A DNA stretch of 40,409 nt, taken from contig BFEA01000374.1 of assembly GCA_003427395.1 (NCBI GenBank), forward strand, positions 1,216,516 through 1,256,924, read 5' to 3'. Within the stretch, counting starts at the first letter, position 1. Each line of letters starts with the position of its first letter. The notes beneath the pieces were generated by a model. It had not been told where the DNA came from and did not search any database. It worked only from the letters and a program-made list of their open reading frames with translations. The DNA is from Chara braunii. Taxonomy: Eukaryota; Streptophyta; Charophyceae; Charales; Characeae. Both the position numbers and the translations under genes were made by a program. This document shows positions 1 through 10,953 of this stretch, piece after piece.

Positions 1-80
<80 letters not shown>

Positions 81-166
81 CGCGCGCGCACGTGCAAGGG
101 CGCGCTGTCCTTCTTTTTCCTCCTCCTCCACTTCTTCAACCACCTCCTCCTCCTCCTCCTCCTCTT
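1..166. repeat. Microsatellites: (CT)n, (CG)n, pyrimidine (TCC)n
   Basis: Positions 1-64 are an uninterrupted CT dinucleotide run, followed by alternating CG to about position 89. After a short spacer, about 108-166 is pyrimidine-rich with repeated TCC. The (CG)n tract next to (CT)n is a sequence type known to adopt Z-DNA or triplex forms. The window begins inside the CT run, so its full length is unknown. Confidence 0.95.
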
Positions 167-236
167 CTGCTCGTGTCTTTGATACAAACTTGTGTTCATA
201 GTCGTACGCATCTAAACAGGCGAAATGCGTCGGCCC

Positions 237-258
237 TTTTTTTTTTTTTTTTTTTTTT
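237..258. repeat. Poly-T tract (22 T)
   Basis: An unbroken run of 22 T lies just left of the ATCA-type microsatellite. It could be the complement of an old retroposon poly-A tail, but I see no retroposon body beside it. Confidence 0.9.
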
Positions 259-270
259 CGTGTTGTGAAC

Positions 271-417
271 CATTCGATCAATCAACCAACCAATCAATCA
301 ATCAATCAATACATCAAACCATCAAACAATCAATCAACCAATCAATCAGTCAATCAATCAATCAAGCAAGCAAGCAATCAGTCGACCGATTGATGAATTG
401 ATTGATTGATTTATTTG

Positions 418-481
<64 letters not shown>

Positions 482-536
482 ATCAATCGGTCGGCCGATT
501 GTTTGATTGATTGATTGATCGATTGTTTAATTAATG

Positions 537-597
<61 letters not shown>

Positions 598-604
598 ATT
601 GATT
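271..604. repeat. ATCA/TGAT tetranucleotide microsatellite in alternating inverted blocks
   Basis: The tract consists of ATCA-phase repeats (about 271-383), then TGAT-phase repeats (about 388-415), then ATCA (about 418-492), then TGAT (about 500-604). Because TGAT is the reverse complement of ATCA, neighbouring blocks can pair with each other. The centre at about 483-500 contains nearly palindromic GATCAATCGGTCGGCCGATTG. Simple slippage extends a run in one phase and does not by itself create this alternation. Confidence 0.92.
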
Positions 605-681
605 GTACTCATTGTGTTCATTTGGTGATGCAGCTTGCAATTTGGTTGCGTGGTTGAGCGAGTGACAACTCCACTGCCGTT

Positions 682-1002
682 TTGTCAAGTTCACGCCGTT
701 TGTTCATTCCGTTGATCTGCGTCGCCTTTTTTTGCGGACTCACTCGTTCCTGCATCATGACATTGGCGAGCAGACGCCGCTTAGGCACCGCCTATCCGGC
801 CTTCCAGTCCCTTCCGGAGTCGAAGCAGTTGGACTTGAGGCGTTCGCACGTGGTGTGGCAGTGGGTGTTGATAGGTCAGGAATGGGGTATGCTGGGCGGT
901 GGCAACTACTTGATGCGTTGCCGCCTACGTGACAAACTCTTCCCCGGGTCGTGGTCGAGGGCAGTGGAGCACTTTACGAAAACGAAGGTGCACTGTCCTT
1001 GA
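682..1002 (+). pseudogene. Probable decayed BED-type zinc finger at the start of a hAT transposase
   Basis: An open stretch upstream of the hAT transposase ends in residues CRLRDKLFPGSWSRAVEHF followed by a short linker and Cys-Pro. This resembles the plant BED finger layout: Cys-x2-Cys, about 18 residues, His, then Cys about eight residues later. The second Cys would be replaced by Arg. BED fingers form the DNA-binding N terminus of many hAT transposases, and this one lies on the same strand about 380 bases before the transposase body, which supports the reading. The frame closes at TGA 1000-1002, and the transposase body is in a different frame, so at least one frameshift separates them. 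The amino-terminal half has no features I recognise and the true start is unclear. Without the downstream context I would not call it. Confidence 0.4.
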
Positions 1003-1384
1003 CAGATCGGGGACATATTATGGCAATTGCAGTGCGCAGGGGCAATGTTGAAAGACCCACTCTCACAGAGGTTGGCTGCGGAGCGTGCCCAAACACTGGA
1101 GGAGGGTCTGGCGACAGAGGATGAGCTTGAGCGTGATGTAGGGGGCATGCCGAAAGTTGCTGCAACACAAGCACATATTGATGGCGAGGACAATCACGGG
1201 GAGGAAGTGCCCCCACAGAGAGATGCTACACATGATGTTCGCGACCGCTTGCGAGCAGATGTTGGTATGGGGGCTGAAGGCGATGAGGCGGCCATAAGAG
1301 TCACTCCGAGTGCGACGGCTGCCGCTACGCAGCTCATTGCATGATCGAAACAGTTGACATTGGATCCTTTTTTGGGGGGAGAAG
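1003..1384 (+). other. Linker between BED-like part and hAT body, broken coding
   Basis: An open frame runs from about 1027 to 1344, rich in Glu, Asp, Arg and Ala. It is consistent with the variable linker that follows the BED finger in hAT proteins. Another frame around 1020 also reads plausibly for about 30 codons, so the original frame cannot be fixed. I see no motif. Confidence 0.3.
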
Positions 1385-3091
1385 GTGCAGAAGGATCTCG
1401 ATCGTCTTCTGGCTCTGGCTATGTATCGAGGAGGTGTGCCATTCAACTGGCTACGGTTGAAGGAGACACATGATTACTGGGATTACATAGTCACACTCCT
1501 GCGCCCCTCCATCGTGCCAGTGCCACGCCTCCTCTCATATGAGGAAATGCGGACGAGGATGTTGGACATCATTTTCCATGAGGTTGCGGCGCTTATAGCC
1601 CCAAAGAAGGTGAAGTGGGCAGATACCGAATGCACGCTATTGACAGACGGGGCGACGGACCAGACAAACAAGTCGATTATGAACTTCATCGCAGCAGGGA
1701 AGTCAGGGTCGGTCCTCATTCGCACCATTGATATGTCGGAACGAGAGAAGACTGACATCAGTCTCGCTCAGATTTGGGAGAGCGTCATTCGCGACGACAT
1801 TGGAGTTGATCATGTCAATGCGATATGCACTGACAATGTCAAGGTGATGAAGACCGTGACAGCGGCGAGCATTCTGCAGTCTCACTCGGACCTCGAGATT
1901 GCACGCATTCTTTGGATCCCGTGTGCAGCGCATTGCTTGAGCTTGCTGCTGAGGGATATTGTTGCGCAACCTTGGGCGCAACTGGTCATGAAGCAAGAGC
2001 ACAAGATTGTCAAGTTCATGAGAAACAAGCAAAAGGCGCAGACACTTCATCGCAAGGTTGGGGTTTCGTTGAACCTCAAGCGACCTGCGGACACGCGCTT
2101 CGGGACCGCTTATATGATGTTGGAGAGGCTGTGGGACCAGAGGGAGGTGCTTGATTCAGTGGTTTCATATGATGCTTGGAAACGACTGCGGTGGGCAGGG
2201 GATGCACGGGCGGACGAACCAGAGGTGCACAGACTATGCAAATCTGATAGGTGGTGGAAGGAGGTGAAGAGGATAATGGACGTGATGGAGCCGTGTTACA
2301 CTTTCCTCAGGGCCATGGATCGTGACGGATCGTCACCCTCAGGATTATGGGATTTGGAGTCCATCCTCATCCGGATGATTGACACTTTGCAACTGCCAAC
2401 GGGTGAGAGGGCTGATGTAATGGAGAGAGTGGCCGATAGGTGCACAATGATGCGTCAGCCTGCCCACGCAGCAACTTATCTGCTAGATCCTCGTCACCGC
2501 TTGTCATTGTTGACGAATTGCTCAGCGCCAGTTGTTCAGAGTGCGCTTCACCACTTCGCACGACATTTGGGAGCGCGGTGGAACACAGAGGAGATGCATG
2601 GTCTCTTGCATGCGTTGTAGACTTTCCACAGTGACGACCCTCGGTACTGACCCCAAGATGGCGGCCCTTATTGGTGGGACGACATTGCCATTCACAATGC
2701 AGCGGACCTGACCATGCACTCGATGTTGTGGTGGCACCTTCATGGCGGCTGTCACGAGAAGTTACAAAAGATTGTGAAGAAGGTGTTGGGCATGTGGTCA
2801 ACAACGTCCCTCTGCGACCGCAATTGGGCGACACACGACTTCACCCACACAAAGAGACGCAATTGTCTCTCTGCGAAGAGTGTGGAGAAGTTGGTGTTCA
2901 TCCATTGAAACATGCAGCTTCTCACGGCGACTAGGCGGCCGGATTATCGCTACATCGACGTATGGTTCGATATGGTGGAGGATCCCCCTAAGGAGGTGGA
3001 TGATGCAGATGTCATCCCACCTGATGTGGACGAGCAAGACTGGGAGGTTGTGGACCGAGCCAACCGTCGAAAGGACAGTCGTGTCGAGTGA
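1385..3091 (+). pseudogene. hAT-family transposase, DUF659 type, with three in-frame stops
   Basis: This is the catalytic body of a hAT DNA transposase, which cuts and pastes its element through an RNase H-like fold. The open part reads from GTG 1385 to TAG 2618-2620 (about 411 residues), and the same frame carries on after TGA 2651-2653 and TGA 2906-2908 to TGA 3089-3091. The order of motifs is typical. First come GVPFN near residue 18 and LLTDGATDQTNKSIMNF near residue 87, with the first catalytic-type Asp. CTDNVKVMK follows near 146, then PCAAHCLSLLLRDI near 178. The C-terminal dimerisation region lies after the first stop, as CDRNWATHDFTHTKRRNCLS at about 2812-2871. No convincing terminal inverted repeats or 8-bp target duplication were found by eye. 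The start is uncertain because the frame is open upstream to 1358. DUF659 hATs are common in plants. Confidence 0.9.
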
Positions 3092-4632
3092 CTTCTGGAG
3101 GAGGGGTAGACGATGACGGTTTTGGCATGGAGGTCTGGCAGGATGCAGCATGGATGCACCGCGAGATGATGGAGCAGTCGCAGGGGGAAAGGAACAAAGG
3201 GAAAGCGCTTGCAGAGGACCAGCATGACCTTCTGGACGAGTGGGCGGGGTTGGACCCTCACACAGACTTTGACGGCTACGTCGATGGTAGTTTCTAGACA
3301 GTGAGGGATCTTCGGGCGAGGGTGGGAGGTCATGTAGATATGGAGGGTCTATTGTCCAGAGATGATGCGGAGGACGAGGAGGAGCACCGCCATGAGGACG
3401 TAATCGCATCGACTTGCGGGATGGAGAGAGGAGGCGCCTCGAGTTCACAATGTCCCGCCACTTCAGACTGCGAGGTTATTCCTGAGCGGTCCCATGGTTG
3501 CGACGTGGGCGGAGAGGATGCTACAGTTGAGGACCCGCCTCGTTCTGTGACGATCGCTTCTGTTGCTAGCATCGGCCACGTAGTTGGGAGTGGGGGGTCT
3601 GTCGAGGGGACAATGCATCGTGACACGGAGGACAACGTGAGGGAGAGGGCGAAGGGTGACGCGGATCAGAGGGGGGCTGAACAGGTCGAGGACAGCGGCC
3701 TCCACCGGCAGAGGGTGGAGCAGACGAGACAACAAACCATACACGGTGTGGGGGTTAGACAGAGTGTCAAGCAAACTGTGCATCCGAGGATGGATCCCCT
3801 ATCGGACGCAATTGAGCATCGCCCAAACTTCAATCGAAAGGATGTTTCAGAGCAGAGGACCGAGAAGAGGGCGGTCGACAATGCTGAGCAGAGACTACAC
3901 GTGACTGTAGACCCGTTGAAGTCGGAGGGCGCTAATCCTGCGGTGGTGCAGTCAGCGGATCAGAGTGTGGGTGGGGGTTTGGACGCTGCGGTGGAGCAGA
4001 GGGCAAACTAGAGGGTGGACCCGTCTATTACCTGTACAGCGGTGCCGAGGGCACACTTGGCTGCTACCCCCACAGTGCAGCAGAGGGTGGAGCAGAGAGT
4101 GAAGGTTACGGTTGATGTTAGCGTGGATCAGCCTGTGGGAGCAGGGAGATCACACATTGCACGCAACAAGTCAGGAGAGAGGATTGACGAGAGTGTCGCG
4201 CATGTCTCGAACGGTTTGTCGACTAACAATAATCCAAACACCACAATAACGACTCCTCCCGTTGGCGAGCACCTGAAAGCAAAATGCTTCGTTCATACAT
4301 GTTTTCGTCATGGACCCTATATCGTAACCACTGGCATCTCGATGAGGGGCGCCTTACTGATGAATGTCGTGAGGGAGGGCACCACGAACGGGATTGCACC
4401 TGTGACACCGAACAGTGTGAACACGAAGAGGAGCAAGCACCCCGACGCAGCTCACCTTACGCTACTCTCGTCGAATGGACAAGCAAAATCGAGTGAATCT
4501 TCTGCTGGAAAACGGTCGGATATACGACGCTTCAAAATCCCTTCTCCCATACACCGTCCTGCAACGTGCTGCATCGTAACCATCACCTCTCCTTCCAGAT
4601 CTGACTTTACTAACGTGCTCGCCCTACCCTAA
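3088..4632 (+). pseudogene. Decayed acidic/Gln-Arg-Val-rich tail downstream of hAT transposase
   Basis: One frame stays open from 3088 to 4632 except for stops at 3295-3297 and 4009-4011, about 515 codons in all. It begins on the last codons of the transposase, one frame away. The first third is acidic. The part from about 3700 to 4150 is a loose repeat built on EQR, VEQ and VDP, such as RVEQTRQQT, EQRTEKRAV, AVEQRAN and QQRVEQRVK. I recognise no family. It may be a C-terminal extension of the transposase reached by a frameshift, or a second element gene. Long openness through repetitive purine-rich DNA can also arise without coding. A short Cys/His-rich stretch, DECREGGHHERDCTCDTEQC, occurs in another frame at about 4347-4406. 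Confidence 0.4.
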
Positions 4633-6196
4633 CACCTCTTACTAACCCCTTTCTTCTTACCTAATCTCGCTAGGAAGTCATCGGAGCGAGTGATTCCTAA
4701 CTAACCATAGCCCGCTCCTTACACTCCCGCGCAGCACGTCTACTCTCCCGCGCCAAAACTAACACTCTAACCCCAAATCTAACATCGGTAAACAACTCGC
4801 ATTACTCCAAAACCTCAAGATCGCACCTCCACTCACTCGGTTATGATAAGGAACGAGTGAGATATTTATTCTCATGTTCGATAACATCCCTCCCTCTCCA
4901 TATCTCCGTGCAACTTGAATTCTTTTCCTCCTAACTTCTACCACACTCCCTTGTTTGTTTTTCCGAGTCCCTGATCGTGGTCGCCCCACTCAAAAACCTT
5001 TGTTTCGCCTCTCTGCTCACCCGATTTCATTGAGAATCGCACGGGTAATGCAAACTTCCCTCCTCCATACTCGTGCTCATCTGTCTTTCTCGTTTTCTTA
5101 AGCACTAGATTGTGCCCAGGTTCACTCCACCCTCCTTTTCTCAGTTTCACTTTTTCTCCCTTTCTGCATTCGCTGCCTCAGTTCTCCCTTATCCACTCTC
5201 CTTCTCCCGAAAAGCGCCGTGTTCCGACAACAGTTGACCATGCAGCGTCCATTTCCAACCGGAAACGACAACTAAAAATTGAAGAAAACACAAGCGTCCG
5301 AGCTCTTTTCGTTTTTATGCGTGTCGTCCTTCTGCATGGACCATACTTACCTTCTCTGTATCGTCCCAATTTTAACGAATGTCTCGAAGGACAACTCATT
5401 AGTCCCCTTGTTTGGGATTTTACAGGCTGGGTCCGGTTTTGGCTGGTACGGACACTGCTTCCGAACTCAGGGCCCCCACCGCAGTGCCTTGGGCCCTCAT
5501 CGGCCAAATTTCCGCACCAACGGCCGATCGTAAAGTTGGGGATACGGTCTGCTGCAAGCTTCAAGTGTGAGACTAGGCAGTTCATCCCTAGGGCAAACCT
5601 CACTGGTGATAGTAAGTATTCAAATGAGAACTTTGAAGTCCGAAGTAGCCAAAGGGCTTCCAGAGGGCAGTTGCTGCAGTCCGCAACCTCGTCCTGGTGC
5701 CCCTGTTTTGTTGTGCCTAGGTACGTCTCGCTCTTCGGCCTCAATCGTGCTTGTTCACGTTTCAAATTTCTTAACAGATGGAGGGCGGGCGGATAATATA
5801 CCCATAGCTAGCCCTACCATTCAAGTTTCCTCCACCTTGTAAGCTAAATCACCCACCAGCTCGCACGCACGTTGACCTCCTCGGTCCGAACTTTAAAACA
5901 GGAAGGAGCATCCCGAACATGCAGGAACCCATAGGTCAACCAAAGGAGGTGCGCGCTCAAGGTCCTCAAACGCCGTGACGACCCCCTAAATCCGATGTTG
6001 CGTTCGATTCAAGGAACCCCCGAAGCATAAAAATAATAATAATAAGACGATAAATAATAAAATATTTAGATAATTTTAGTCGTTAGAGAACGACAGGCGA
6101 GGAAAATGAACCGCTAGTACCGCTTCGACTTTGCTAACGGCAAAACCAAAGGGGATAGCCCCGCTGGATGCTCAACCCCCTAGGCTCCTCATCACC
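4633..6196. other. No gene recognised; pyrimidine-rich then AT-rich DNA
   Basis: From about 4500 to 5220 the plus strand is strongly C/T-rich. A 228-codon open stretch at 5110-5796 begins in this composition, has no motif, and overlaps a similar opposite-strand frame, so I do not call it. Around 6028-6070 is an AATAATAATAATAA-type AT-rich patch. The hAT element probably ends somewhere in this region, but I could not find its terminal repeat. Confidence 0.6.
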
Positions 6197-6208
6197 GCTC
6201 TGATACTC
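6197..6208 (-). promoter_or_regulatory. Possible tRNA-Met primer binding site of a minus-strand LTR element
   Basis: The bases GCTCTGATACTC match the reverse complement of the plant LTR-element primer site TGGTATCAGAGC in 10 of 12 positions. The next bases on the right begin TGTTTTG, which could be the end of an LTR read in reverse. No coding region of such an element is visible to the left, so this is weak. Confidence 0.25.
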
Positions 6209-6759
6209 CTGTTTTGTCGCCGTTGGCCTCAATCCCTAAATCTCTAATATGGAAGTCTGATACCGTAACCAATCTTGTTAGGCCCAAGGTTGAACCTAGT
6301 ACTAGAGGACACCTATATAAGCGGGTACCACGCAGCTCGCGACTCTAAAATATTCCAAGGCCACACCCTCGGACCACGGTCGTCAAACCCTTGCCTACCG
6401 CGCGTTCATCCCCTCGCATACTCTGATCATTACTCAATGTCGCACTGTCGTCGATGCCGCCCTTCGTACGAGCGTACATGCCACGGTCAAACGTATTAAT
6501 CAAAAGACAAAATCCTTTAATCCTAAATTAATTAAAAAACAAAACTTTGGTCGGCAACCACACCTATTTCGTAATCATCAACCAGAGGAGAGATTGCACA
6601 CGCCTTAAGTCTGCGCGCGCTTACACTCTCTATTCTAGTCAACCATTCAGTCAGCCTAAACAATCAGACACAATTGCGACTCGCGCGGTGTACTCAAACT
6701 TTAAACTGAACTTATTTTCTGCCAGTTGCAAAAAAAAAGAGCGGATACCCTTGTAAGGG
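6209..6759. other. No gene recognised; possible LTR remnant
   Basis: If the primer site on its left is real, this stretch would hold a minus-strand LTR, but no matching second copy is present in the window. No coding sequence or RNA gene is recognisable. Confidence 0.4.
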
Positions 6760-7059
6760 TATTCACACAGACAACGGTGGAACAACAAGAGGTACATCAA
6801 GAAGGAACGACTTCAAATCAGAGATATTGTACTTCTGCATGATACATTTCTCGAGACAAAGTGGACCAAGAGATTGGAAGCCAGGTGGATGAGACCATTC
6901 ATGATCATCAGAGAAGTGAAAGGCACGACTTATGAGCTGACAGAGATGGACGGTGCAAAATCCCTTGGTTTAGTATTCGACTCCAGACTCCAAAAATTCA
7001 TACTCAGAGATGCAGAGTTGATTCCGAGTTCGAGCAGAATGCTGAGGCAAGGCCAGTGA
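6760..7059 (+). pseudogene. LTR-retrotransposon integrase C-terminal fragment
   Basis: The frame is open from about 6760 to TGA 7057-7059. It reads as the end of an integrase: a basic stretch, then LQIRDIVLLHDT, KRLEARWMRPFMI, EVKGTTYELTEMDG and RLQKFILRD. This follows the known order of the Ty3/gypsy integrase C-terminal domain: a hydrophobic 'D-x-V-L-L' strand, 'R-W-x-x-P-F', 'G-T-Y-x-L-x-x-x-D-G', then 'R-L-x-x-F'. The usual GPF is RPF here. Protease, reverse transcriptase and the integrase catalytic core are missing upstream, so this is an isolated remnant. Its wording differs from the large chromovirus at the right of the window, so it comes from another family. Just before it, a different frame at 6761-6781 reads IHTDNGG, the pattern around the second catalytic Asp of integrases. 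That suggests an internal deletion. Confidence 0.72.
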
Positions 7060-7165
7060 ACTTTTAGCTTCAACCTGGACATGCTGGGTCGTGGCCCGTG
7101 TGCCCTCAGCATAGGTTGGAACGTGACCTGTGTGCGACCAACATCGGGATCATGATGCTTCAAGT

Positions 7166-7494
7166 TATGTACTGGGATGTGGCCCGTGTGCCACCAACTA
7201 TGGATGATGCTTATGTGTTGGGACGTGGTCCGTGTGCCGCCATCTATGGATTATGCTTATGTATTGGGACAAGCCTACAAGGCCCGTGTGCCGCCAACTA
7301 TGGATGGTGATTATACACTGGGACGTGACTCATTTGCTGCCAACTATGGATGATGATTATGTGTTGGGACATGACCCGTGTGCCGCCAACTATGGATGAT
7401 AATTATATGTTGGACGTGGCCAGTGTGCCGCCGACTATGGATTACGATTATGTGTTGGGACGTGACCCGTGTGCCGCCAGCTGCAGTTGACGGT
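7166..7494. repeat. Minisatellite, seven copies of a ~46-bp unit
   Basis: Units start at 7166, 7212, 7258 (54 bp), 7312, 7358, 7404 (45 bp) and 7449. Each begins TATGTGTTGGGACGTG and contains CCCGTGTGCCGCCAACTATG. A degenerate half unit precedes the array at about 7080-7165. The array sits directly behind the integrase fragment, where the 3' untranslated part of an LTR element would be. Confidence 0.93.
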
Positions 7495-10467
7495 CGGTCT
7501 GACATGCTTATGGATGATTATGCTATGATTTCGAAGGCCGGAGCTAGATACGAGCAGCCTATGATGACTCAACTCTCAGAGGAAGACTTAGGTTGTCTAC
7601 CAGACCAAGATGGTCCCAGGGATTTATTGACCAGCATTCAATAGGAGACTCATGTGTCTACTGGACCCAGATTGGCCCCGGTTTTGTTATGACTGTGATT
7701 AAATTTTTAAAATTTCAGTTCCTTGCATTGTATCTGGTTTGTCATGTGTCGAGTCCTGGGGATGTGCTTGGGGGATTGAGAGTCAGTTTATGGGATTTCA
7801 GTTCTTGCCTCTGGTTGTATTTTATTGGTTTGAATGACATTATGACAATGTGGAATGAATGGTTGTTAGATAAAGTAAAAATATGTTTCTTCCTCTCATA
7901 ATTCAACGCTTAATTGATGGGGCAACCTTCTCGTACGATTACATAAGGAGGATTGCCAAGCATCATCTGACACAAACTGATTGGTTCATCCCTGAAAAAG
8001 GGTGGTGCTTGACCCAGTGAAGTGTTTCTGTGGCAAGGGATTCAGCATCGTCGGGATGGGGTTCCTCTCCGAATAGGCTTTTGTTGTTAGGCACAACCAG
8101 ACTCTGAAGGGATAGGTAGTCAGTAAGGTGTCATAGTCGATGAGGTGATCTGTTCGACCCCTTGCGGCCGAAACGAAGATCACCAAGCATCACAACGGAC
8201 TGTAACTTGTTGCATCCTTCACACTGGTTGGGATGTTCTCACTGCAGCCGCCCGATTCTCGCAACGGTTCACCGACGAAGGTCTAACATCAGTGGCGTCC
8301 ACTGCGGTATCAACACTTAGAACCATAGTGAAGGGGCCAAAAGTTTCAGTTGCGCCTCTTGAGCAAGAAATGATTCCCTGAAGCAGGATTTCACAGGTTC
8401 CGAGGCTAGTTGGGTTGACGGAGCGTCCGAGCCATAGCGGTTGCCAGCTTCGAACCCTAGGGTGGTTAGCGGTTCCTGAGCATCCCGACCACGGGTTTGC
8501 ACTCGTTGGAGTGAGGGGCTCATGAAGGGGTGTGCGGCTCCCCGTGAGATGTTCTGAGCAAGGGCTCTAAGGGTGGTCGGACTGCCATGACTAGGAATCA
8601 CGACTGACTTTACTCTGCTTCCCATTTTGGGTCAGCGGGGGAGCCCACCAGGGTAAGAGGTAGTGCTCTCAGGAGGTCGAAGGGTAAGACTCTGAGAATG
8701 AAAGAGGAAAGGGGTGTTGGCAAGAATCTTTAAGGGATACCCTTTTCTCGTTTTTTTTTGCCTGATCTTGCAGGTACCCTACAGCCAGATGAAGACAACG
8801 GGGTTTGGTATGACCCGACACTGTGCGGCACAGAGCCGACAGACAAAAAAAAAGGGGTTTGGTATGTTTCCCCCTTATGAGGCAGCTTTTGGCCAAGTTG
8901 GCCTGGATGATCCTGAGTTCGATGATTGGTCCCATATCCACTTGTGATTCGACCGTGATGCTGATGAAGGTTGTGCCCGCTGATGATGATGCACTGAGAG
9001 CAGAGGGGCTATATGGATGAGTCATGTGCGCTGGATTGATGCATGAATTACTAGACTTAGTGGTATGAGGGGTCTGGTCTGACGGTTGGGACTGACTAAA
9101 TGTTGCGCAAAATAGGATGAACACTGTGATCAGACTGCATAGGTTGATATGACCTGGATTGTCTCTGAGATGATAATTGCGTACGGTAATCTTGCCATGC
9201 AAAATTGAGAGGACTGATCCTTCTTGAATTTGATGGTGGCTTGGACTCGAGGTCCATGCCTTATTGAGTGAGTACTACTTATGCCCTTACAAGCAAGCAC
9301 CTTGATGAATAGGCGTTATTTCATATGATGCCTCTATATATTAAGTAACATACGAGTCTGCATAGCTCGATTTGGCATATAAAAAAGAGAGCGAGCAAGA
9401 TACACAGACGATGGTCGGACGGCGCAGCTTGATGAACGATGGGTGGATCGCGTGGAGGCGGCGGCGGTGCAGGGCGAGGTGGTTGTGGAATGACAACAAA
9501 CTAGCGAGGGGAAGGCTGGTCAGAGGAAGAAGGAGGATATGGCGGAAGGCAAGATCTTGAGGGCGGCTCGAAGCAAGGAGGCGAAGCGTCGTAGTGCTGT
9601 TCATATTTATACGCATAATATATCATCCTCCTCAGCGATGGCGTGTGTTCATGCAAGTCATCTGGACGACAGCGTAGCCTTATCCCTTCCCATCTCTCCT
9701 CCTTTTCCTCTTCTTCCTCCGACCTCTCCCTCTCATGGGTGAGGTCTATGGGTCGATCGACCATTTTTCCTTAACGATCGCCTCTCCCTCGACAGACGCC
9801 CGATCCGTGTGTCTTCGGCAGCATAGCAAAGGCAAACTACTGAGCGGTGACAACGCGAGAGCAGTGAGAGTGCAAGCAAGCAGAGAATGGCGAAAGCGGT
9901 GGTAGTAGTGGAAGCTCGTTACCGCTGCGCACCCGAGTGAGGGAGCTCATAAGGGAATGAAAAGAATGAGTGAGCGGTCCATTTTATAGCCGCGAGATCC
10001 TGGCGAGGACGCCATGAATGAGTTTTGGCATGGTTGTCGGAGGCTGCCGCGTCATGTCAACGGAAGTTGACTCGACACCATCAGCCCCCAAATCTGTGCC
10101 AAGGGTTGCACGCGGTCATAGTCAACAGGGCCCTAACACGTCGGTTAATTCCCCGAGGCCGAAATTTCAAAAAAGACGGTGCGGCTGTACAAACCTTAGG
10201 TGGCCTCGTCGATCCCTTTGGACTGGACTGTCACGACTGCAAGGGTCGAATGAGTGGGGTTCGACCCAAACAACACTTGAAACGGACCAAGGGTTAATGA
10301 GATAATTAAGTTTGACCGTTCGGGACTAGACCAACGCGATCGCATAACTCGGTCGAGAAAGGACCAGCCCCAAACGACCACGTAAATTAATAATTGGTCC
10401 CTAGTAATAATTAAAAGGGCTCATGTGCTATTTTAAGCGTCAAACTTACTCTTCGTTTCCCAAAGTC
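7495..10467. other. Long stretch with no recognisable gene
   Basis: Both strands show only short open stretches without motifs. A pyrimidine tract followed by TTGCAG at about 8748-8773 looks like a splice acceptor. The open stretch after it (to 8947, containing FPPYEAAFGQ) faintly recalls the region after an integrase core, too weakly to call. From about 9430 to 9760 there is a GGCGGCGG-rich segment followed by a CTTCCTCC-rich segment. No tRNA, rRNA or CRISPR structure was found. Confidence 0.55.
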
Positions 10468-10900
10468 GGGCCTGTCCCAGTCCCATGCTAAACTTAGCAC
10501 AGTCCCACACTATTTTAGCATGGAACTGACTGTTCGATTACGTGGGACTGGGCCTGTCCCAATCCCGTGCTAAAATTAGCACAGTCCCATGCTAACCCAC
10601 ACTATAGTTTAGCATGGGACTGACTATTCGACTACTTGGGACTGGGCCTGTCCCAGTCCTGTGCTAAAATTAACTCAGTCCCACACTATTTTTTGTTTGG
10701 GACTGACTGTTCGACTACTCGGGACTGGGCCTGTTTCAGTCCCGTGCTAAAACGAGCACAATCCCACGCTATTTAGTGTGGGACTGCGTGGGACTGACTA
10801 CTTGGCTACTTGGGACTGGGCCTGTCCCAATCACGTGATAAAATTGGCACAGTCCCACACTATTTTTAGCGTGGGACTGACTGTTCGGCTGCTTGGGACT
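10468..10900. repeat. Minisatellite of five ~82-94-bp units rich in nested dyads
   Basis: Units begin with GGGCCTGTCCCAGTCCC-like sequence at 10468, 10550, 10644, 10727 and 10818. Within and across units are nested inverted repeats. GGGACTGGG and CCCAGTCCC are separated by five bases at unit joints. GTGCTAA and TTAGCAC are separated by two bases inside the unit. AGTCCCA faces TGGGACT further along. Each unit can therefore fold into several hairpins on either strand. Confidence 0.93.
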
Positions 10901-10946
10901 GGTGCCAGCCTGGGCAGTGGGACTGGCCGACTACACCAGCCTCCAT

Positions 10947-10953
10947 TATATAA
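10947..10953 (+). promoter_or_regulatory. Possible TATA box
   Basis: TATATAA in the context CCATTATATAAGAGAGGC lies 46 bases after the minisatellite. The spacing and GC-rich flanks suit a plant core promoter, for example of an LTR. No coding sequence follows for 3 kb, so its function is unproven. Confidence 0.35.

Noticed and set aside
5110-5796. 228-codon open frame on the plus strand
   Set aside because: It begins in C/T-rich DNA, has no motif, and a similarly long open frame lies on the opposite strand. This is compositional.
8714-8947. Integrase-like exon with a splice acceptor at about 8773
   Set aside because: The pyrimidine tract with TTGCAG is suggestive, but the peptide is too short and its resemblance too faint.
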